NCBI RefSeq assembly: GCF_039555755.1
Contig: NZ_CP154631.1
Span: forward strand, 4,154,001-4,218,000
DNA from: Pseudomonas sediminis
GTDB taxonomy: Bacteria > Pseudomonadota > Gammaproteobacteria > Pseudomonadales > Pseudomonadaceae
Length of the DNA: 64,000 nucleotides
Direction: 5' to 3'
In this document: positions 45,245 through 56,893 of the stretch, piece after piece
Layout: each line of letters opens with the position of its first letter
Numbering within the stretch: position 1 is the stretch's first letter
Notes under the pieces: generated by a model
Told to the model about the DNA's origin: nothing
Databases searched by the model: none
The model's input: the letters and a program-made list of their open reading frames with translations, nothing else
Position numbers and translations under genes: made by a program

Positions 45245-46729
45245 ATGGAACATCACGCTGTCGACTTCACCCTGCAACACCTGATCGCCCTGCTGCCACT
45301 GCTGGTGACCAGCCTCACCGCTGTCGTAGTGATGCTGGCCATCGCCGCCAAGCGCAATCACACGGTGACCTTCATCCTCTCGGTGGTGGGCCTGAACCTG
45401 GCGCTGCTGTCACTGATTCCGGCACTTGAGGTGGCGCCGCTCGAAGTCACTCCGCTGCTGCTGATCGACAAGTTCGCCTGCTACTACATGGCCCTGGTAC
45501 TAGCGGCCAGCCTGGCCTGCATCACGCTGATCCATGCTTATCTGGGCGGTGATTCGGGCAAGGGCTATCCGGGCAACCGCGAGGAGCTGTACCTGCTGGT
45601 ATTGCTGTCCGCAGCCGGTGGTCTGGTGCTGGTCAGCGCGCAGCATCTGGCCAGCCTGTTCATTGGCCTGGAACTGCTGTCGGTACCGACCTACGGCATG
45701 ATCGCCTACGCCTTCTTCAACAAGCGCTCGCTGGAGGCCGGCATCAAGTACATGGTGCTGTCGGCCGCTGGTTCGGCCTTCCTGTTGTTCGGCATGGCGC
45801 TGCTGTATGCCGAGTCTGGCAACCTGGCCTTCGCCAATATCGGCGCCAGCCTGATGCGCGAGAGCAGCCAATTGGTGCAGATCGGCATCGGCATGATGCT
45901 GATCGGTCTGGCGTTCAAGCTGTCGCTGGTGCCCTTCCATCTGTGGACGCCGGACGTTTACGAAGGCGCTCCTGCGCCAGTCGCAGCCTTCCTGGCCACC
46001 GCCAGCAAGGTCGCAGTGTTCGCCGTGCTGCTGCGTCTGTACCAGATATCCCCGGCCATGAGCGGCGGCTGGCTGAGCGAGCTGCTGACCCTGATCGCCA
46101 TCGCCTCGATCCTCGTCGGCAACCTACTGGCCCTGCTGCAGAACAACCTCAAACGCCTGCTCGGTTACTCCTCCATCGCCCACTTCGGTTACCTGCTGGT
46201 GGCATTGGTGGCGAGCAAGGGTCTGGCGGTGGAAGCCGTGGGCGTGTACCTGGCCACCTACGTACTGACCAGCCTGGGCGCCTTCGGTGTGATCACCCTG
46301 ATGTCCACGCCCTACAGCGGCCGCGATGCCGATGCGCTGTACGAATACCGTGGCCTGTTCTGGCGCCGCCCGTACCTGACCGCCGTGCTCACGGTGATGA
46401 TGCTGTCGCTGGCCGGCATTCCGCTGACCGCAGGCTTTATCGGCAAGTTCTACGTGATCGCTGCCGGCGTCGAGGCGCAACTGTGGTGGCTGCTCGGCGC
46501 CATGGTGCTGGGTAGCGCCATCGGCGTGTTCTATTACCTGCGGGTGATGGTCACCCTGTTCATGCGCGAACCCAACCTGCATCGCCACGACGCGCCCTTC
46601 GACTGGGGCCAGCGTGCCGGCGGCATCATGCTGCTGGTGGTGGCCCTGCTCGCCTTCTTCCTCGGCGTGTACCCGCAGCCGCTGCTGGAACTGGTGCAGC
46701 AGGCCGGACTGGTCGCCCTGGCGCAGTAA
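45245..46729 (+). CDS. nuoN: NADH-quinone oxidoreductase subunit N
   Basis: The third antiporter-like subunit (494 residues) is next to NuoK in the membrane arm. Conserved features are [38 protein letters not shown] and [17 protein letters not shown]. The first few residues (MEHHAVDFT) make it slightly longer at the N-terminus than some relatives. It is the last gene of the operon and is followed by a terminator. Confidence 0.96.
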   Translation: MEHHAVDFTLQHLIALLPLLVTSLTAVVVMLAIAAKRNHTVTFILSVVGLNLALLSLIPALEVAPLEVTPLLLIDKFACYYMALVLAASLACITLIHAYLGGDSGKGYPGNREELYLLVLLSAAGGLVLVSAQHLASLFIGLELLSVPTYGMIAYAFFNKRSLEAGIKYMVLSAAGSAFLLFGMALLYAESGNLAFANIGASLMRESSQLVQIGIGMMLIGLAFKLSLVPFHLWTPDVYEGAPAPVAAFLATASKVAVFAVLLRLYQISPAMSGGWLSELLTLIAIASILVGNLLALLQNNLKRLLGYSSIAHFGYLLVALVASKGLAVEAVGVYLATYVLTSLGAFGVITLMSTPYSGRDADALYEYRGLFWRRPYLTAVLTVMMLSLAGIPLTAGFIGKFYVIAAGVEAQLWWLLGAMVLGSAIGVFYYLRVMVTLFMREPNLHRHDAPFDWGQRAGGIMLLVVALLAFFLGVYPQPLLELVQQAGLVALAQ

Positions 46730-46750
46730 ACGAAGCCCCGCAAACGAAGA

Positions 46751-46778
46751 GCCCCCGCAGATGCGGGGGCTTTCTTTT
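46751..46778 (+). terminator. nuo operon terminator
   Basis: The stem GCCCCCGC / GCGGGGGC has an AGAT loop followed by TTTCTTTT, 21 bases after nuoN. Confidence 0.9.
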
Positions 46779-46783
46779 AAGGG

Positions 46784-46843
46784 TCGCGGCTGAAGCCCCT
46801 CCTACAGGTTTGTGGTGACTGGTGGGAGGGGCTTTAGCCGTGA
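46784..46843. repeat. REP-like inverted repeat (GAGGGGCTTCAGCC family)
   Basis: The arms TCGCGGCTGAAGCCCCTCC (from 46784) and GGGAGGGGCTTTAGCCGTGA (46824-46843) pair across a ~20-base loop with few mismatches. It sits between the nuo terminator and the end of tam and resembles the repeats near 20240 and 53714. Confidence 0.65.
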
Positions 46844-46855
46844 CAGCTTGTTGCG

Positions 46856-47617
46856 CTATCGACGAGCTACCAAAAACAGCCGCGGAAACGGCAACAACAC
46901 TCGACCATCGGCCTGGGCCGCGTAGGCTTCACTGATCGCCGCCTGATAGCGTTCGAGAAAAGCTGCATGCTGCTCGGCATCCAACGGCTGCAGGAATGGC
47001 AGCAACGCAGTGGATTTGAACCACTCCACCACCGCAGCAGCATCGTCCAGCACATGGAAGTAGGTGGTACGCCAGATATCCAGCTCACTGGCCTGAGTAC
47101 TGAGGATGTCGTAGTAAGTCTGTGCACTGTGCCGCTCAGCATGACGCACGTCACCAATCAGTTCAGCCCACGGCCCTTTTGCCGCCACTTCGCGGGCCAG
47201 ACGATGCGCGGGCTCTTGCAGATTATCCGGTGTCTGGATCGCCAACCAGCCACCAGGTGCCAACTGCCCCAGCAATCTCGGGTATAGCTGGGCGTGATCG
47301 GGCAGCCATTGCAGCGAGGCGTTGGCGAGTATCAGCTGCGGCGCGCACTCGGCCTGCCAGTGCTGGATATCCGCCAACTGGAAAGTCACCTGCGGCAACC
47401 GTTCGCGCGCCGCACGCAACATGTCCTCGCTGCTGTCGATGCCGATCACCCGTGCCTCGGGCGCATGCGCCTGCAACACGGCAGTGGAGTTACCGGGGCC
47501 GCACCCCAGGTCGACGGCCAACTCGATACCGTTGCGGGGAACCGCCGCCAGCAGGTCATGCACCGGGCGGGTACGCTGACGTTCGAACAGCGAATATTGC
47601 TGGGCGGACCAACTCAT
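46856..47617 (-). CDS. tam: Trans-aconitate 2-methyltransferase
   Basis: This SAM-dependent enzyme esterifies trans-aconitate, which forms spontaneously from cis-aconitate and inhibits aconitase. The 253-residue product resembles E. coli Tam throughout: SAM site VDLGCGPGNSTAVLQ, ILANASLQWLPDHAQL, IWRTTYFHVL and the C-terminal FPRLFLVARR. The ATG at 47617 with CAGGAG seven bases upstream is chosen over an open frame 37 codons longer. It is divergent from dctP and faces nuoN tail to tail. Confidence 0.9.
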   Translation of the reverse strand: MSWSAQQYSLFERQRTRPVHDLLAAVPRNGIELAVDLGCGPGNSTAVLQAHAPEARVIGIDSSEDMLRAARERLPQVTFQLADIQHWQAECAPQLILANASLQWLPDHAQLYPRLLGQLAPGGWLAIQTPDNLQEPAHRLAREVAAKGPWAELIGDVRHAERHSAQTYYDILSTQASELDIWRTTYFHVLDDAAAVVEWFKSTALLPFLQPLDAEQHAAFLERYQAAISEAYAAQADGRVLLPFPRLFLVARR

Positions 47618-47711
47618 CAGAAAACTCCTGGCTTCATTCGACCGGCAGAGGATAACAGGCCACGCGCCGCGCTCCGCACCGGCAGTTTTCCGCTGTAAAG
47701 CTGCTGGCACA

Positions 47712-47727
47712 TGGCGGTTATCCGCCA
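47712..47727. promoter_or_regulatory. Palindrome TGGCGG-N4-CCGCCA, possible activator site upstream of dctP
   Basis: TGGCGG-TTAT-CCGCCA lies about 100 bases before the predicted start of the sigma-54 promoter, the usual place for an upstream activating sequence. A near copy (TGGCGG-TTTT-CCGCCA) follows the dctP stop at 48950. The five-base arms with a four-base spacer have the same geometry as known sites of DctD/AauR-type activators. The rest of the 311-base tam–dctP gap holds no gene. Confidence 0.5.
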
Positions 47728-47791
47728 CCTCCTGTGCGCCAGATCACAGGCTTTTTACCAGCCCTGGCAGGCTGGCGTAAATTCGCCACAC

Positions 47792-47807
47792 TGGCATAAC
47801 CCTTGCC
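47792..47807 (+). promoter_or_regulatory. Sigma-54 promoter of dctP
   Basis: TGGCAT-AACCC-TTGCC carries the invariant GG and GC with the required ten bases between them and matches the RpoN consensus TGGCAY-N5-TTGCW closely. It lies about 120 bases before the dctP ATG. Sigma-54 control by DctB/DctD is known for C4-dicarboxylate transport in Pseudomonas. Confidence 0.75.
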
Positions 47808-47826
47808 ATGCAAGGATCAGCTCTGA

Positions 47827-48936
<1,110 letters not shown>

Positions 48937-48949
48937 CTCACAGCCGGCA

Positions 48950-48965
48950 TGGCGGTTTTCCGCCA
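48950..48965. promoter_or_regulatory. Second copy of the TGGCGG-N4-CCGCCA palindrome, after dctP
   Basis: TGGCGG-TTTT-CCGCCA begins 14 bases after the dctP stop and differs from the upstream copy by one spacer base. The flanking CA and C are also shared. It could be a hairpin terminator or a second protein site. Confidence 0.5.
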
Positions 48966-48988
48966 CGCCGACTGCTTACTTCCTTCAC

Positions 48989-50437
48989 CTACTGGGGCGC
49001 CTGCTGCTGTAGTCGCTCCACCTGCCAGCCGCCGCCGAGAGCAGCGATCAGCTGCACACTGGCAGTCAGCCGGCTACCCAGTAGCGTGAGATTGGTGCGT
49101 TCGTTGTTCAGCGCGGTGGCCTGTACGGTAACCACGCTGTTGTAGTCGACGGTACCGGCGCGGTACTGGTTCTCGATCAGACGCAGCGACTCGCGCGCCG
49201 CATCCAACGCCTCCTGCTGCACCCCGCTCTCCTGCTCCAGCACGCGCAGCTGCACCAGGTAGTCCTCCACTTCGCGGAAGCTGTCCAGCACCGCCTGGCG
49301 GTATTGCGCCACAGTCTGATCGTAGGCGGCTTCACTGCGCTCCACCTCCGCGCGGCGCGCACCGCCGTCGAACAGCGTCAGCGCCAGTTGCGGGCCCAGC
49401 GACCAGAAGCGGTTGGGCACTTCGATCCAGTCGGCGAAGCTGCTGCCCCTATAACCACCGCTGGCCGAGATAGTCAGATCGGGGAACCACGCAGCCTCGG
49501 CTACGCCGATCTGCGCGTTGGCCGCCATCACCCGGCGCTCGGCCGCGGCGACGTCAGGGCGGCGCTCGAGCAACTGCGAAGGCAGCGCCATGGGCACCTC
49601 GGGCAATGCCGGCAAGCTCTCACGTGGCGCGATGGACAGCTCGGCTGGGCTGACGCCGACCAGCACGGCAATGGCATGTTCGAGCTGCGCGCGCTGCCAC
49701 TCGAGATCAATTGCCTGCGCCTGCGTGCTCTTGAGCTGAGTGGTGGCCTGGGTCACGTCGGACTTGGGCACGATGCCGGCTCGATACTGGTTCTCGGTCA
49801 GGCGCAGCGAGCGTGCGTAAGCGGCCACTGTCGCGTCGAGCAGGCGCTTCTGTTCGTCGAGAATGCGCAGTTGCAGGTAGTTCTGCACCAGTTCGCTCTG
49901 CAGGCTCAGGCGCGCAGCGGCAAGGTCGGCGGCGCTGGCCTCGAATTCGGCGCGGCTGGCCTCCAGGCCCCGGCGCAGCTTGCCCCAGAGATCCAGCTCC
50001 CAGGCTGCATTGAGGCTGAGGTCATAACTCTTGGAAATGCTTGACGCTCCAGAACCACTGACGGTGGTGCTGTCACCGCCACCCTGCCCGGCCCGAGTCA
50101 CCCCGGCGCTGCCGGACAGCGTGGGATAGAAGCTGGCACGCGCACCGCGAACCAGTGCCCTTGCCTGGCGGTACTGGGCCTCGGCGGCGGCCAGGTTCTG
50201 GTTGGATAGCTGCAGGCGCTCGGCCAGTGCGTTGAGCTCGGCGTCGCCGTACAGCGCCCACCAGTTGCCACGCTCGAGAACATCTGCCGGCGCGGCGGCT
50301 TTCCAGCCCGCGACCTGTTTGAACTGTGCAGGTGCCGCCAGTTCGGGGCGCTGATAGTCAGGCCCCAGGGCGCAGCCGCCCAGCACGCCGGCCAGCAGCA
50401 AGGAAACAAGAGTTCGGGCGAAAGGAGCTCGATTCAT
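48989..50437 (-). CDS. opmB: Outer-membrane efflux channel, OpmB/OprM-type lipoprotein
   Basis: This TolC-like trimeric exit duct belongs to an RND efflux system. The 482-residue product has a lipoprotein signal ([10 protein letters not shown], with the lipid-bearing Cys at residue 22), then [15 protein letters not shown], and two repeats typical of the NodT family ([17 protein letters not shown] and the later [17 protein letters not shown]). The ATG overlaps the muxC stop. It is the last gene of the muxABC–opmB operon, matching the P. aeruginosa order. Confidence 0.92.
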   Translation of the reverse strand: MNRAPFARTLVSLLLAGVLGGCALGPDYQRPELAAPAQFKQVAGWKAAAPADVLERGNWWALYGDAELNALAERLQLSNQNLAAAEAQYRQARALVRGARASFYPTLSGSAGVTRAGQGGGDSTTVSGSGASSISKSYDLSLNAAWELDLWGKLRRGLEASRAEFEASAADLAAARLSLQSELVQNYLQLRILDEQKRLLDATVAAYARSLRLTENQYRAGIVPKSDVTQATTQLKSTQAQAIDLEWQRAQLEHAIAVLVGVSPAELSIAPRESLPALPEVPMALPSQLLERRPDVAAAERRVMAANAQIGVAEAAWFPDLTISASGGYRGSSFADWIEVPNRFWSLGPQLALTLFDGGARRAEVERSEAAYDQTVAQYRQAVLDSFREVEDYLVQLRVLEQESGVQQEALDAARESLRLIENQYRAGTVDYNSVVTVQATALNNERTNLTLLGSRLTASVQLIAALGGGWQVERLQQQAPQ

Positions 50438-53400
50438 AACGGATTTTCCAACGAAGCATCGGTGCGCACGCCGCGCCAGCGGTTGACGCGATGGCGCAGG
50501 CGGTCGAAATAGAGGTAGACCACAGGAGTGGTGTAGAGGGTCAGCATCTGGCTCAGTACCAGGCCACCGACGATGGTGATACCCAGCGGTTGACGCATCT
50601 CCGAACCTTCGGCACTGCCCAGCACCAGCGGCAAGGCGCCAAGGATCGCAGCCAGGGTGGTCATCATGATCGGTCGGAAACGCAGCAGACAGGCCTGGCG
50701 GATGGACTCCTGCGGACTCAGGCGCTCACCGCGCTCCAGCTGCAGGGCCAGATCGACCATCAGGATGGCGTTCTTCTTGACGATACCGATCAGCAGGAAC
50801 AGGCCCAGCAGCGAGATCAGGCTGAACTCCATGCCTACCAGCTGCAGCGCCAGCAAGGCGCCAACGCCGGCCGACGGCAAGGTCGAAAGGATGGTCAGCG
50901 GATGTATGTAGCTCTCGTAGAGCACTCCCAACACGATATACACCACCACCAGTGCCAGCAGGATCATCAGCGGCTGATTGCCCTGGGTCTGCTGGAAGGC
51001 CGCACCGGTACCGCCCAGCATGCCCTGCACTTCGGTGGGCAGGCCGACCCGCGCCACGGCGTTGTCGATGGCGCGGCTGGCCTGATCCAGGCTGACCCCT
51101 TCGGCCAGGGAGAAGCCGATGTTCTCGGCGGCGAACTGGCCCTGGTGGTTGACCCGGTCCTCTTCCAGGCTGCGTTCCCAGTGGGCGAAGGTGGACAGCG
51201 GCACCCGTGCGCCATCGGCGGTGATCAGCTGAATCTGGTCCAGCGCCTCGGGGTGCTGGGCATAGAGCGGGTTGATCTCCATCACCACGCTGTACTGGTT
51301 CAGCGCTTCGTAGATGGTGGAAACCTGGCGCTGACTGAAGGCGTTGTTGAGCACTGCGGTGATCATACTCATCTCCACACCCAGGCGCTGCGCGGCTTCG
51401 CGATCCACCACCAGGCGAATCTGCTGGGCACCACTGTTCTCGCGGGCGTCGATATCGGTGAGTTCGGGCAACGCGCGCAGCGCTTCACGCACCTTGGGTA
51501 GCCACTCACGCAGGGCATCGAGGTCGCCCGAGAGCAGCATGTACTCGTTCTCCGAACTGCGCCCCTCGCGCCCGCCAATCTGCAGGTCCTGGTCCGGCAT
51601 GAGGAACATGCGCCCACCGGGCACCTTCGGCACGCTGGCGCGCAGGCGGTTGATCACCTGTTGCGATAACACGCTGCGCTCGCTGATGGGCTTCAGGCGC
51701 ACGATCATGAAGGCGTTGTTGATGCCTCCGGCACCGCCGATGAAGCCAGCGACGCTGTCCACCGCCGGATCGGCCAGCACCGCCCTGCGGAAAATCTCCA
51801 TCTTCGGCTGCATGAGCTGGAACGACAGGCCATCGTCGCCGCGGATAAAACCGATCAGTTGGCCGGTGTCCTGCTGCGGCATGAAGGTCTTGGGAATGCT
51901 GACGAACAGGTAGACGTTCAGCGCGATGGTCGCCAGCAGGCTGATGACCATCAGCAACGAATGGCGCAGCGCCCAGTCCAGCGAACGCCCGTAGATAGCC
52001 AAAACCCGCGTCTGCAGGCGGTCGCCCCATTGCTGCAGGCGGCCGCGCGGTTGTTCGTCCTCGGCCTTGAGCCAGCGCGCGCAGAGCATCGGCGTCAGGG
52101 TCAACGACACCAGCAGGGAAATCACCACCGCCACGGCCAGGGTGATGGAGAACTCACGGAACAGCCGCTCAACGATGCCGCCCATGAACAGGATGGAGAT
52201 GAACACCGCTACCAGCGACAGGTTCATCGACAGCAGGGTGAAGCCTACCTCGCGCGTGCCTTTGAACGCCGCCGCCACCGGCTTCTCGCCGTTATGGATG
52301 TGCCGGGCGATGTTCTCCAGCACGACGATAGCATCGTCCACCACCAGCCCGGTGGCGATGATCAGCGCCATCAGCGACAGGTTGTTCAGCGAGAACCCCA
52401 GCAGGTACATGGCGGCGAAACTGCCGATCAGCGACACCGGCACCGCCAGCGCCGGAATCAGCGCTGCGCGCCAACGCCCGAGAAACGCCAGCACCACCAG
52501 AATCACCAGGCCCACGGCGATTAGCAGCGTCTGCTCGGCCTCGTGCAGGGTGGCGCGGATTACCGGCGAGCGATCCATCGCCACTTCCAGCTCGACACTG
52601 GCTGGAATCACCTCGCGCAGCGCCGGCAGCTCGGCGCGGATGTCGCTGATGGTCTGCAGGATGTTCGCCCCGCTCTGCCGATTGATCACCAGCAGCACCG
52701 CTTCCTTGTCGTTGTAGAAGCCGCTGTTGTAGCGGTCCTCGACGCCATCGGTGACCGTGGCTACGTCGCCCAGGCGCACGGCAGCGCCGTCCTGGTAGCG
52801 GATGATCATCGGCAGGTAATCGGCGGCCTTGGCCAACTGGTCGCTGGCCTGCACCTGCCAGCGGCGCTGCTCGTCCTCGACCGCGCCCTTGGGACGCAGG
52901 GCGTTGCTGGCTGCGATGCTCTGGCGCACTTCGTCCAGCGCAATGCCATAGTGATCGAGCAGACGCGGCTCGAGGGAAACCCTAACTGCCGGCAGCGAAC
53001 TACCACCGACCTGCACTTCGCCCACACCGCCAACCTGGGACAGCTTTTGCGCCAGGATGGTCGAAGCCACGTCGTACAGCTGGCCCTTGTTCAGCGTGGT
53101 ACTGGTCAGCGACAGCACCATGATCGGTGCCTGCGACGGGTTGATCTTGCGATAGCTAGGCATGGTGCGCATGCCGCTGGGCAGCAGTTCGCGCGCCGCA
53201 TTGATCGCCGCCTGTACCTCGCGCGCCGCGGTGTTGATGTCCTTGTCCAGGTCGAACTGGATCATGATCCGCGTGCTGCCCTGGCTGCTGCGGCTGTTCA
53301 TCTGGCTGACCCCGGCGATCGAGCCGAGCGAGCGTTCCAGCGGCGTGGCCACGGTCGAGGCCATGATCTGCGGGCTGGCACCAGGCAGGCTGGCCTGCAC

Positions 53401-53538
53401 GGTAATGGTGGGGAAATCCATCTGTGGCAACGGCGCCACCGGCAGCAGGCCGAAGCTGACGCCGCCGAGCAGCATGATCGCCAGGCTCAGCAGCAGCGTG
53501 GCCACCGGACGGCGAATGAAGGGGGCGGAGAGGTTCAT
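50434..53538 (-). CDS. muxC: RND multidrug efflux pump, MuxC/MdtC type
   Basis: The 1034-residue inner-membrane transporter has 12 membrane helices and two large periplasmic loops. It starts [20 protein letters not shown], and the proton-relay helix 4 region is [21 protein letters not shown] with the conserved Asp pair. It resembles MdtC, which works as a mixed trimer with MdtB. It is separated from muxB by 262 bases that hold a palindromic element, an unusual gap for this operon. Confidence 0.93.
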   Translation of the reverse strand: MNLSAPFIRRPVATLLLSLAIMLLGGVSFGLLPVAPLPQMDFPTITVQASLPGASPQIMASTVATPLERSLGSIAGVSQMNSRSSQGSTRIMIQFDLDKDINTAAREVQAAINAARELLPSGMRTMPSYRKINPSQAPIMVLSLTSTTLNKGQLYDVASTILAQKLSQVGGVGEVQVGGSSLPAVRVSLEPRLLDHYGIALDEVRQSIAASNALRPKGAVEDEQRRWQVQASDQLAKAADYLPMIIRYQDGAAVRLGDVATVTDGVEDRYNSGFYNDKEAVLLVINRQSGANILQTISDIRAELPALREVIPASVELEVAMDRSPVIRATLHEAEQTLLIAVGLVILVVLAFLGRWRAALIPALAVPVSLIGSFAAMYLLGFSLNNLSLMALIIATGLVVDDAIVVLENIARHIHNGEKPVAAAFKGTREVGFTLLSMNLSLVAVFISILFMGGIVERLFREFSITLAVAVVISLLVSLTLTPMLCARWLKAEDEQPRGRLQQWGDRLQTRVLAIYGRSLDWALRHSLLMVISLLATIALNVYLFVSIPKTFMPQQDTGQLIGFIRGDDGLSFQLMQPKMEIFRRAVLADPAVDSVAGFIGGAGGINNAFMIVRLKPISERSVLSQQVINRLRASVPKVPGGRMFLMPDQDLQIGGREGRSSENEYMLLSGDLDALREWLPKVREALRALPELTDIDARENSGAQQIRLVVDREAAQRLGVEMSMITAVLNNAFSQRQVSTIYEALNQYSVVMEINPLYAQHPEALDQIQLITADGARVPLSTFAHWERSLEEDRVNHQGQFAAENIGFSLAEGVSLDQASRAIDNAVARVGLPTEVQGMLGGTGAAFQQTQGNQPLMILLALVVVYIVLGVLYESYIHPLTILSTLPSAGVGALLALQLVGMEFSLISLLGLFLLIGIVKKNAILMVDLALQLERGERLSPQESIRQACLLRFRPIMMTTLAAILGALPLVLGSAEGSEMRQPLGITIVGGLVLSQMLTLYTTPVVYLYFDRLRHRVNRWRGVRTDASLENPL

Positions 53539-53572
53539 GCGCGCCTGGCCTCAAGGCTTCGCCAGCCCTGTA

Positions 53573-53712
53573 GGGCACCTCTAAAAACTACCTGCGTTGC
53601 CATCGCTGCGTTAAAAACAGGCTCAAAATGCTCATTTACAACTCGTAAACTCCGCTTTTTCGCCTGTTTTTGCCTTGCGCTGGCTGCCTCGCCTACGTTT
53701 TTAGAGATGCCC
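53573..53712. mobile_element. MITE-like 140-bp palindromic element between muxB and muxC
   Basis: The element has terminal inverted repeats GGGCACCTCTAAAAAC and, on the right, the complement of GGGCATCTCTAAAAAC (one mismatch in 16 bases). It is flanked by a four-base duplication TGTA (53569-53572 and 53713-53716). The whole 140 bp is an imperfect palindrome centred at 53642 (TTTAC-AACTC-GTAAA). It has no coding capacity. As RNA it would fold into one long hairpin between the two pump genes. Confidence 0.72.
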
Positions 53713-53713
53713 T

Positions 53714-53794
53714 GTAGGAGCGGCTGGGCGGCATTCCGCTTCAGCCGCGAATCCCATGCAACGACCTTTTCGCGGCTGAAGCCGCTCCTACCAC
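53714..53794. repeat. REP-like repeat with a broken left arm
   Basis: The right arm reads, on the minus strand, TAGGAGCGGCTTCAGCCGCG. The left arm has the same ends but with about 13 extra bases (GGGCGGCATTCCG) inside. It directly abuts the MITE-like element, and the remaining few bases before the muxB stop hold nothing else. Confidence 0.6.
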
Positions 53795-53800
53795 GGCGGC

Positions 53801-56800
53801 TCATACCGCGACCCCGGCGGCGCTACGCCCGCTGAAACGGCGCGACAGGCGATCGAAGTACAGATAGATCACCGGTGTGGTGAACAGCGTCAGCACCTGG
53901 CTGACCAGCAGGCCGCCGACCATCACCAGGCCCAGCGGCTGGCGCAGCTCGGCGCCGGAGCCAGAGGCGAGCATCAGCGGAATGGCCCCGAACAGCGCCG
54001 CCAGGGTGGTCATCAGGATCGGCCGAAAGCGCAGCAGCGCCGCCTGATAAATCGCCGCCTCAGGCGCCATGCCCTGATTGCGTTCGGCCTCGAGGGCGAA
54101 GTCGATCATCATGATCGCGTTCTTCTTGACGATGCCGATCAACAGGATGATGCCGATGATGGCGATCAGGCCCAGGTCGTTGCCCGTCAGCAGCAACGCC
54201 AGCAGCGCACCGACTCCCGCCGACGGCAGCGTGGACAAAATGGTGATCGGGTGGATATAGCTCTCGTAGAGCACGCCCAGCACGATGTACATGGTGACGA
54301 TGGCCGCCAGGATCAGCAGCAAGGTCGACGACAACGACGCACGGAACGCCTCGGCAGCGCCCTGGAACTGGGTATTGATGCCGCCCGGCAGGCCGATCTC
54401 CTGCTCGACCCGCTCGATCACCGCCACTGCCTCGCCCAGCGACACGCCAGGGGCCAGGTTGAACGACAGGGTCACCGCCGGGAACTGACCGATATGGTTG
54501 ATCAGCAAACTGGCGGGCCGCTCCTCGATATGCGCCAGGGATGACAGCGGCACCTGCTGGCCATCACCGGTGGCCACATGAATCTGACGCAATGCGGCCA
54601 GGCCGATACGCCCGCCATCGCGGCTCTCCAGCACCACGCGGTACTGACTGGCCTGGGTGTAGATGGTGCTGATCTGGCGCTGGCCAAAAGCGTCATACAA
54701 GGCATCGTCGATAGTGCCGACGTTGATGCCCAGACGCGCCGCGGCGTCACGGTCGATATCCAGGTAAACCTGCAAGCCGCGGTTCTGCAGGTCGCTGGCC
54801 ACGTCGGTCAACTCCGGCTGCTCGCGCAGCGCCTCGACCAGACGCGGCGTCCAGGTTTCCAGCAACTGGCTGTCAGGCGACTCCAGGGTGAACTGGAACT
54901 GGGTGCGGCTGATGCGATCTTCGATGGTCAGGTCCTGTACCGGCTGCATGAACAATTCGATACCGGGAACCTTCGCCAGCTCCGGACGCAGACGCTCGAT
55001 CACCTCGCTGGCGGTGACATCGCGCTCGGCGTGGGTTTTCAGGTTGATCAGCAAACGGCCGCTGTTGAGCGTGGGGTTATCGCCATCCACACCAATCGAC
55101 GAGGACAGGCTGGCCACCGCCGGATCACGCAGGATCACATCGGCCAGACGTTGTTGGCGCTCGCTCATCGCGCTGAAGGAAATCGACTGCGGCGCCTCGG
55201 AAATGCCCTGGATCACCCCGGTGTCCTGCACCGGGAAGAAGCCCTTGGGCACCGCCATATACAGCAGCACGGTCAGACCCAGCGTGGCCACGGCCACCAG
55301 CAGGGTCAGCGGCTGGTGACGCAGCACCCACTGCAACCACACGCCATAGCGGTCGATCATGCGGTCGATAACGCCACCGGCCGCGTGGTAGAAGCGCCCT
55401 TCCGACTCGGGGTTTTCGGCCTTGAGCAGGCGCGCGCACATCATCGGTGTCAGCGTCAGCGATACCACCAGGGAAATCAGGATAGCCACCGCCTGGGTGA
55501 TGGCGAATTCACGGAACAGCCGCCCCACCACATCGGCCATGAACAGCAGCGGGATCAACACGGCGATCAGCGACAGGGTCAGCGAGACCAGGGTGAAGCC
55601 GATTTGCCGGGCGCCCTTGAGCGCAGCGTTGAGCGGCGTTTCGCCCTCCTCCAGATGACGGGCAATGTTCTCCAGCATGACGATGGCGTCGTCGACCACG
55701 AAGCCGGTGGCAATGGTCAGCGCCATCAGTGTCAGGTTGTTGATGGTGAAACCGGCCAGGTACATCACGCCGAAGGTGCCGATCAGCGACAGCGGCACGA
55801 CGATGGACGGAATCAGGGTCGCCGACAGCTTGCGCAGGAACAGGAAGGTCACCATCACCACCAGGGCGATGGCCAGTAGCAGCTCGTGCTGCACATCGCG
55901 TACGGCAGCGCGGATGGTCTGAGTGCGATCGGTGAGCACCTTGACCTCGACGCTGGCCGGCAGGCCTTCGGTCAGGTGTGGCAACAGGGTTTGGATGCGG
56001 TCGACCACATCGATGACGTTGGCGCCGGGTTGACGCTGCACGTTCACCAGCACCGCCTGATTGCGATTGGCCCAGGCAGCCAGGCGCTCGTTCTCGGCGC
56101 CGTCGATGATCTCGGCGACATCTTTCAGGCGCAATGCCGAGCCGTTCTCGTAGTTGAGGATCAGCTCGCGGTATTCGTCGACCGACTTCAGCTGGTCGTT
56201 GGCGTCGAGTTGGGAAACCCGTGTCGGCCCGTCGAAGTTGCCCTTGGGCTGGTTGACGTTGCTGGCCGTGATCAGGCTGCGCACGTCGGCCAGGCTCAGG
56301 CCATAAGACGCGAGCGCCTCCGGGTTGACGCGAATGCGCACGGCTGGACGTTGCCCGCCGGCCAGGGTCACCAGGCCGACGCCACTGGTTTGCGCCAGCT
56401 TCTGCGCCAGACGGGTATCGACCAGGTCGTTGACCTGCGGCAATGGCATCGTCTTTGAGCTCACCGCCAGAGTCAGCACCGGTGTATCAGCGGGGTTGAC
56501 CTTGTTGTACACCGGCGGTGCCGGCAGATCGCCAGGCAAGAGGTTGCTCGCCGCGTTGATCGCCGCCTGCACTTCCTGCTCGGCCACCGCCAGGGAGACA
56601 TCGAGATTGAAGCGCAGGGTGATCACCGAAGCGCCGCCCGAGCTGGTCGAGGACATCTGCTTGAGCCCGGCCATCTGCCCGAACTGGCGCTCCAGCGGCG
56701 CGGTCACGGCGCTGGTCATCACATCCGGGCTGGCGCCTGGGTACAGGGTCAGCACGCGGATGGTCGGGTAGTCCACCTCCGGCAGCGCCGACACCGGTAG

Positions 56801-56893
56801 CAGTCGGTAGGCGATCAGGCCGCTGAGGAAGATCGCCACCATCAACAGCGTGGTAGCGACCGGCCGCAGGATGAATGGGCGGGAGATGTTCAT
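53801..56893 (-). CDS. muxB: RND multidrug efflux pump, MuxB/MdtB type
   Basis: The second RND transporter has 1030 residues, opening [21 protein letters not shown]. The helix 4 region is [21 protein letters not shown] and the usual porter and docking domains follow. It is clearly diverged from MuxC, as in MdtB/MdtC pairs that form a B2C1 trimer. Its ATG overlaps the muxA stop as ATGA. Confidence 0.93.
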   Translation of the reverse strand: MNISRPFILRPVATTLLMVAIFLSGLIAYRLLPVSALPEVDYPTIRVLTLYPGASPDVMTSAVTAPLERQFGQMAGLKQMSSTSSGGASVITLRFNLDVSLAVAEQEVQAAINAASNLLPGDLPAPPVYNKVNPADTPVLTLAVSSKTMPLPQVNDLVDTRLAQKLAQTSGVGLVTLAGGQRPAVRIRVNPEALASYGLSLADVRSLITASNVNQPKGNFDGPTRVSQLDANDQLKSVDEYRELILNYENGSALRLKDVAEIIDGAENERLAAWANRNQAVLVNVQRQPGANVIDVVDRIQTLLPHLTEGLPASVEVKVLTDRTQTIRAAVRDVQHELLLAIALVVMVTFLFLRKLSATLIPSIVVPLSLIGTFGVMYLAGFTINNLTLMALTIATGFVVDDAIVMLENIARHLEEGETPLNAALKGARQIGFTLVSLTLSLIAVLIPLLFMADVVGRLFREFAITQAVAILISLVVSLTLTPMMCARLLKAENPESEGRFYHAAGGVIDRMIDRYGVWLQWVLRHQPLTLLVAVATLGLTVLLYMAVPKGFFPVQDTGVIQGISEAPQSISFSAMSERQQRLADVILRDPAVASLSSSIGVDGDNPTLNSGRLLINLKTHAERDVTASEVIERLRPELAKVPGIELFMQPVQDLTIEDRISRTQFQFTLESPDSQLLETWTPRLVEALREQPELTDVASDLQNRGLQVYLDIDRDAAARLGINVGTIDDALYDAFGQRQISTIYTQASQYRVVLESRDGGRIGLAALRQIHVATGDGQQVPLSSLAHIEERPASLLINHIGQFPAVTLSFNLAPGVSLGEAVAVIERVEQEIGLPGGINTQFQGAAEAFRASLSSTLLLILAAIVTMYIVLGVLYESYIHPITILSTLPSAGVGALLALLLTGNDLGLIAIIGIILLIGIVKKNAIMMIDFALEAERNQGMAPEAAIYQAALLRFRPILMTTLAALFGAIPLMLASGSGAELRQPLGLVMVGGLLVSQVLTLFTTPVIYLYFDRLSRRFSGRSAAGVAV

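Noticed and set aside
51859..52524. 221-codon plus-strand ORF inside muxC
   Set aside because: It is the Gln/Arg/His-rich antisense shadow of the transporter gene, with no supporting signals.
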